Both the position numbers and the translations under genes were made by a program. The notes below the pieces were generated by a model that was not told the origin of the DNA, searched no databases, and was given only the letters and a program-made list of their open reading frames with translations. Positions 22,108 through 25,438 of a stretch of DNA of 25,438 nucleotides are shown piece after piece (the first letter of the stretch is position 1; the number at the start of each line of letters is the position of its first letter). The stretch is taken from assembly GCA_038237665.1 (NCBI GenBank), contig JBBRYK010000035.1:1-25438 (forward strand), in the 5' to 3' direction. Source of the stretch: JBBRYK01 sp038237665. GTDB taxonomy: Bacteria > Actinomycetota > Thermoleophilia > Gaiellales > Gaiellaceae.

Positions 22108-23850
22108 CTACGCCGCGACCGAGTCCGGGCCGGCCGAGCGAAGGTGCTCTACGAGCAGAGCTTCGATCTCGTCGGCGGGCGCCGGGCGCGCGAAGAGGAA
22201 GCCCTGCGCGAGGTCGCACCCGAGCTTGCGGAGCGATTCACGCTGCCCCTCCGTCTCGATGCCCTCGGCGAGTGCGACCAGGCCGAGCGCGTGGGCGAGG
22301 CTGATCACATTGGTCGCGATCGCCGCGTCCTTCGGGTTGTCCTTGACGCCCTGGACGAACGAGCGGTCGACCTTGATCACGTCGATCGGGAACCTTCGAA
22401 GCTGCCCGAGGGAGGAGAAGCCGGTCCCGAAATCGTCGATCGCGATTCGCACACCCTTGGCGTGGAGCTCCTCGAGTTCGATCCCCGCGCGGCTGCTGAG
22501 GCCGTCCGCGACGATCGCCGTCTCGGTCACCTCGAGCCCCAGGCAGGCCGCCGGCAGGCCGGCGGCCTCCAGCGCGTCCTCGACGAGGCGGCTGAGCCCG
22601 CCTGCGCTCAGCTGCCGGCCGGAGAGGTTGACCCACGTGACGAAGGATTCGGAGAGCAGGCCCTGCCGACGCCAGTCCGCTGCCTGCCTGCAGGCCCGGC
22701 GGAGGACGAATTCGCCGAGCGGCAGGATCAGCCCGGTTGCCTCGGCGATCGGGATGAACTGGCCGGGCGAAACCAGACCCCTGGTCGGCGAGGTCCAGCG
22801 GAGAAGAGCCTCGACCCCGGTGATCGCGCCGGTCTCCAGGCTGACCTCCGGCTGGTAGTGGACGGCGAACTCGCCGCGCTGAAGACCCAGCCGGAGCTCG
22901 TGCTCGAGCCCGAGCGTCTCGCCGAGGTCGCGCGCCATCTCGTCGCGGTAGACCGCGTAGTGGCCCCGGCCGCCTTCCTTGGCCGCGTACATGGCGACGT
23001 CGGCTCGCCGCATCAGCTCCTGCCGCTCCGCCGCGCCTTCGGAATGGACGACCACGCCGATGCTCGCCCCAGGCGCCAGCTCGTGTCCGGCAATGGTGAC
23101 CGGCTCCGAGAGGCGCGCCAGCAAACGGTCGGCCGACGCAACCGCGCTGGCCTCGTCTGCGCCTTCGAGCAGCAGAGCGAACTCGTCGCCGCCGAGCCGC
23201 GACCCGTCAGCCCGTCGTAGAACGCCTGCTGGGTGAGCTGTTCCTCGAGCTCGACCCGCTCGGTCACGTCTCTCGCGTTGACGACGACGCCGCGGAGCTC
23301 GCGGACCGAGCGCAGATCGGTGATGTGCGCTTCGAGGTGCCGCCACTCGCCGAACTTGTTCTGAACCCGGAAGAGCAGCTCGTGCGGCTCCGCGTGAGTC
23401 ACCGCCGATTCCAGAGCAATACGGTCGTCCCGGTGCACGAACCCGGCGAACCCCCCGGCGAGAATCTCGGCGCTCGGTCGACCATTGCCGTCACCGACTC
23501 GCTGGCGTAGCAGCAGCCGCCCCCGCCGAAGACCAGGACGAGGTCGGTGGAGGAGGTCACGAGGCTGCGGAAGTGCCTCGTCTGGCGTCTGGTCGCGGCG
23601 ATGAGAGCCCAGCAAAGCGCAAGCGAGAGCAGCAGTCCGACGACGCCGAGCACGACCTGCGTCCTGATCAGGCTCGCGACGCCCTGGTCAGTGCCGCTCG
23701 CGATCGAGCGAGCAGCATCCTGCGACACGTTCGACGTCAGGGCTGCCAGGGCCCGGCCGAATACGAGGTCGCGACCAGGATGAGCGCAAAGACGATCAGC
23801 ACCGGCGTTCGCCGGAGCAATCCCAGGGCTAGACCGTGCAAATGCCGCAC
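22108..23850 (-). pseudogene. Broken membrane-bound PAS-GGDEF-EAL cyclic-di-GMP protein
   Basis: The pieces of one gene lie in successive frames. From GTG 23850: a first TM segment (VLIVFALILVATSY), then a one-base loss near 23775; a short extracytoplasmic stretch and second TM (VVLGVVGLLLSLALCWAL) leading into a PAS domain; a second frameshift near 23480; the rest of the PAS domain (GGFAGFVHRDDR to NARDVTE); and the start of GGDEF (QAFYDGLTG). At about 23210 that start is joined directly to GSRLGGDEFALLLE in another frame, so about 65 residues of the cyclase domain are missing. The EAL domain (about 22120-22900) is complete: VEALLRW, VNLSG, LEVTET, IDDFGTGFSSL, IKVDRSF, AEGIET and QGFLFARP. 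An intact phosphodiesterase domain could still be made only from an internal start. Confidence 0.8.
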
Positions 23851-23957
23851 TTGCCCTGCATCGGCGCGTTTGCCGGGGTCCTTTAGGACGCCCGCGAGAC
23901 GTTGGCGTCCCGGCAGGAGACGGGACAGGCATGTCCAACTGCGGCATTTCGTGGCTT

Positions 23958-23966
23958 CGCTACGCT
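23958..23966 (+). promoter_or_regulatory. Putative -10 region of the topoisomerase gene
   Basis: CGCTACGCT ends six bases before the GTG start at 23973, so transcription would begin at or near the start codon. No ribosome binding site is visible in between. Confidence 0.35.
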
Positions 23967-23972
23967 GATTTC

Positions 23973-25438
<1,466 letters not shown>

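Overview
The window is GC-rich chromosomal DNA (roughly 70% G+C by eye) with dense, often overlapping genes, many GTG/TTG starts and little intergenic space. A LexA with a CGAAC-N4-GTTCG operator, a type A RNase P RNA with actinobacterial sequence blocks, a fused MoaD-MoaE, a split-type methylmalonyl-CoA mutase large subunit and TANNNT promoters point to a high-GC actinobacterium. A Thermoleophilia-like lineage would fit, but that is inference.

Layout. 1-991: D,D-carboxypeptidase. 988-3530 (minus): an RTX-like secreted mini-protein, a MoaD-MoaE fusion, a site-2-protease-like M50 membrane peptidase and a LOG-family phosphoribohydrolase, the last two translationally coupled. 3610-6196 (plus): methylmalonyl-CoA mutase large subunit and a GT4 glycosyltransferase. 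6203-7230: a small helical protein (minus), a stand-alone receiver protein and SecG (both plus). 7317-10114 (minus): TldD and PmbA/TldE, overlapping by GTGA. 10153-11540 (plus): tRNA-Leu(GAG) with terminator, lexA with its SOS operator, a zinc-ribbon mini-protein overlapping lexA, and rnpB with terminator. The rnpB promoter lies inside the zinc-ribbon gene.

11561-14551 looks like a decayed genomic island. Perfect 27-bp direct repeats bound it: one starts 21 bp after the rnpB terminator hairpin, the other abuts a degenerate tyrosine recombinase C-terminus. Inside are a frameshifted Mrr-type restriction endonuclease, a truncated gene start, an intact Fic AMPylase-family protein, and an AT-rich promoter/operator region with paired imperfect palindromes.

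14591-19557 is a second accessory block: a large GHKL-type ATPase (minus) facing a SEC-C metal-binding protein, then an unusual RES-Xre-type toxin-antitoxin pair. The antitoxin has an extra N-terminal domain with a PD...DxK nuclease-like signature. This block is the best candidate in the window for an undescribed defence or conflict module.

19767-22068 returns to housekeeping genes (minus): acyltransferase PlsC, a stand-alone 5'-3' exonuclease and a class II histone-deacetylase-like amidohydrolase. 22108-23850 (minus) is a TM-PAS-GGDEF-EAL cyclic-di-GMP gene broken by two frameshifts and an internal GGDEF deletion. From 23973 (plus) a type IA topoisomerase (topoisomerase III-like) runs off the window end.

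Shared themes: several genes have TANNNT -10-like hexamers only 6-9 bases before the start codon, which suggests leaderless transcripts, and several separate single-base lesions lie in accessory or signalling genes (mrr, integrase, GGDEF-EAL).
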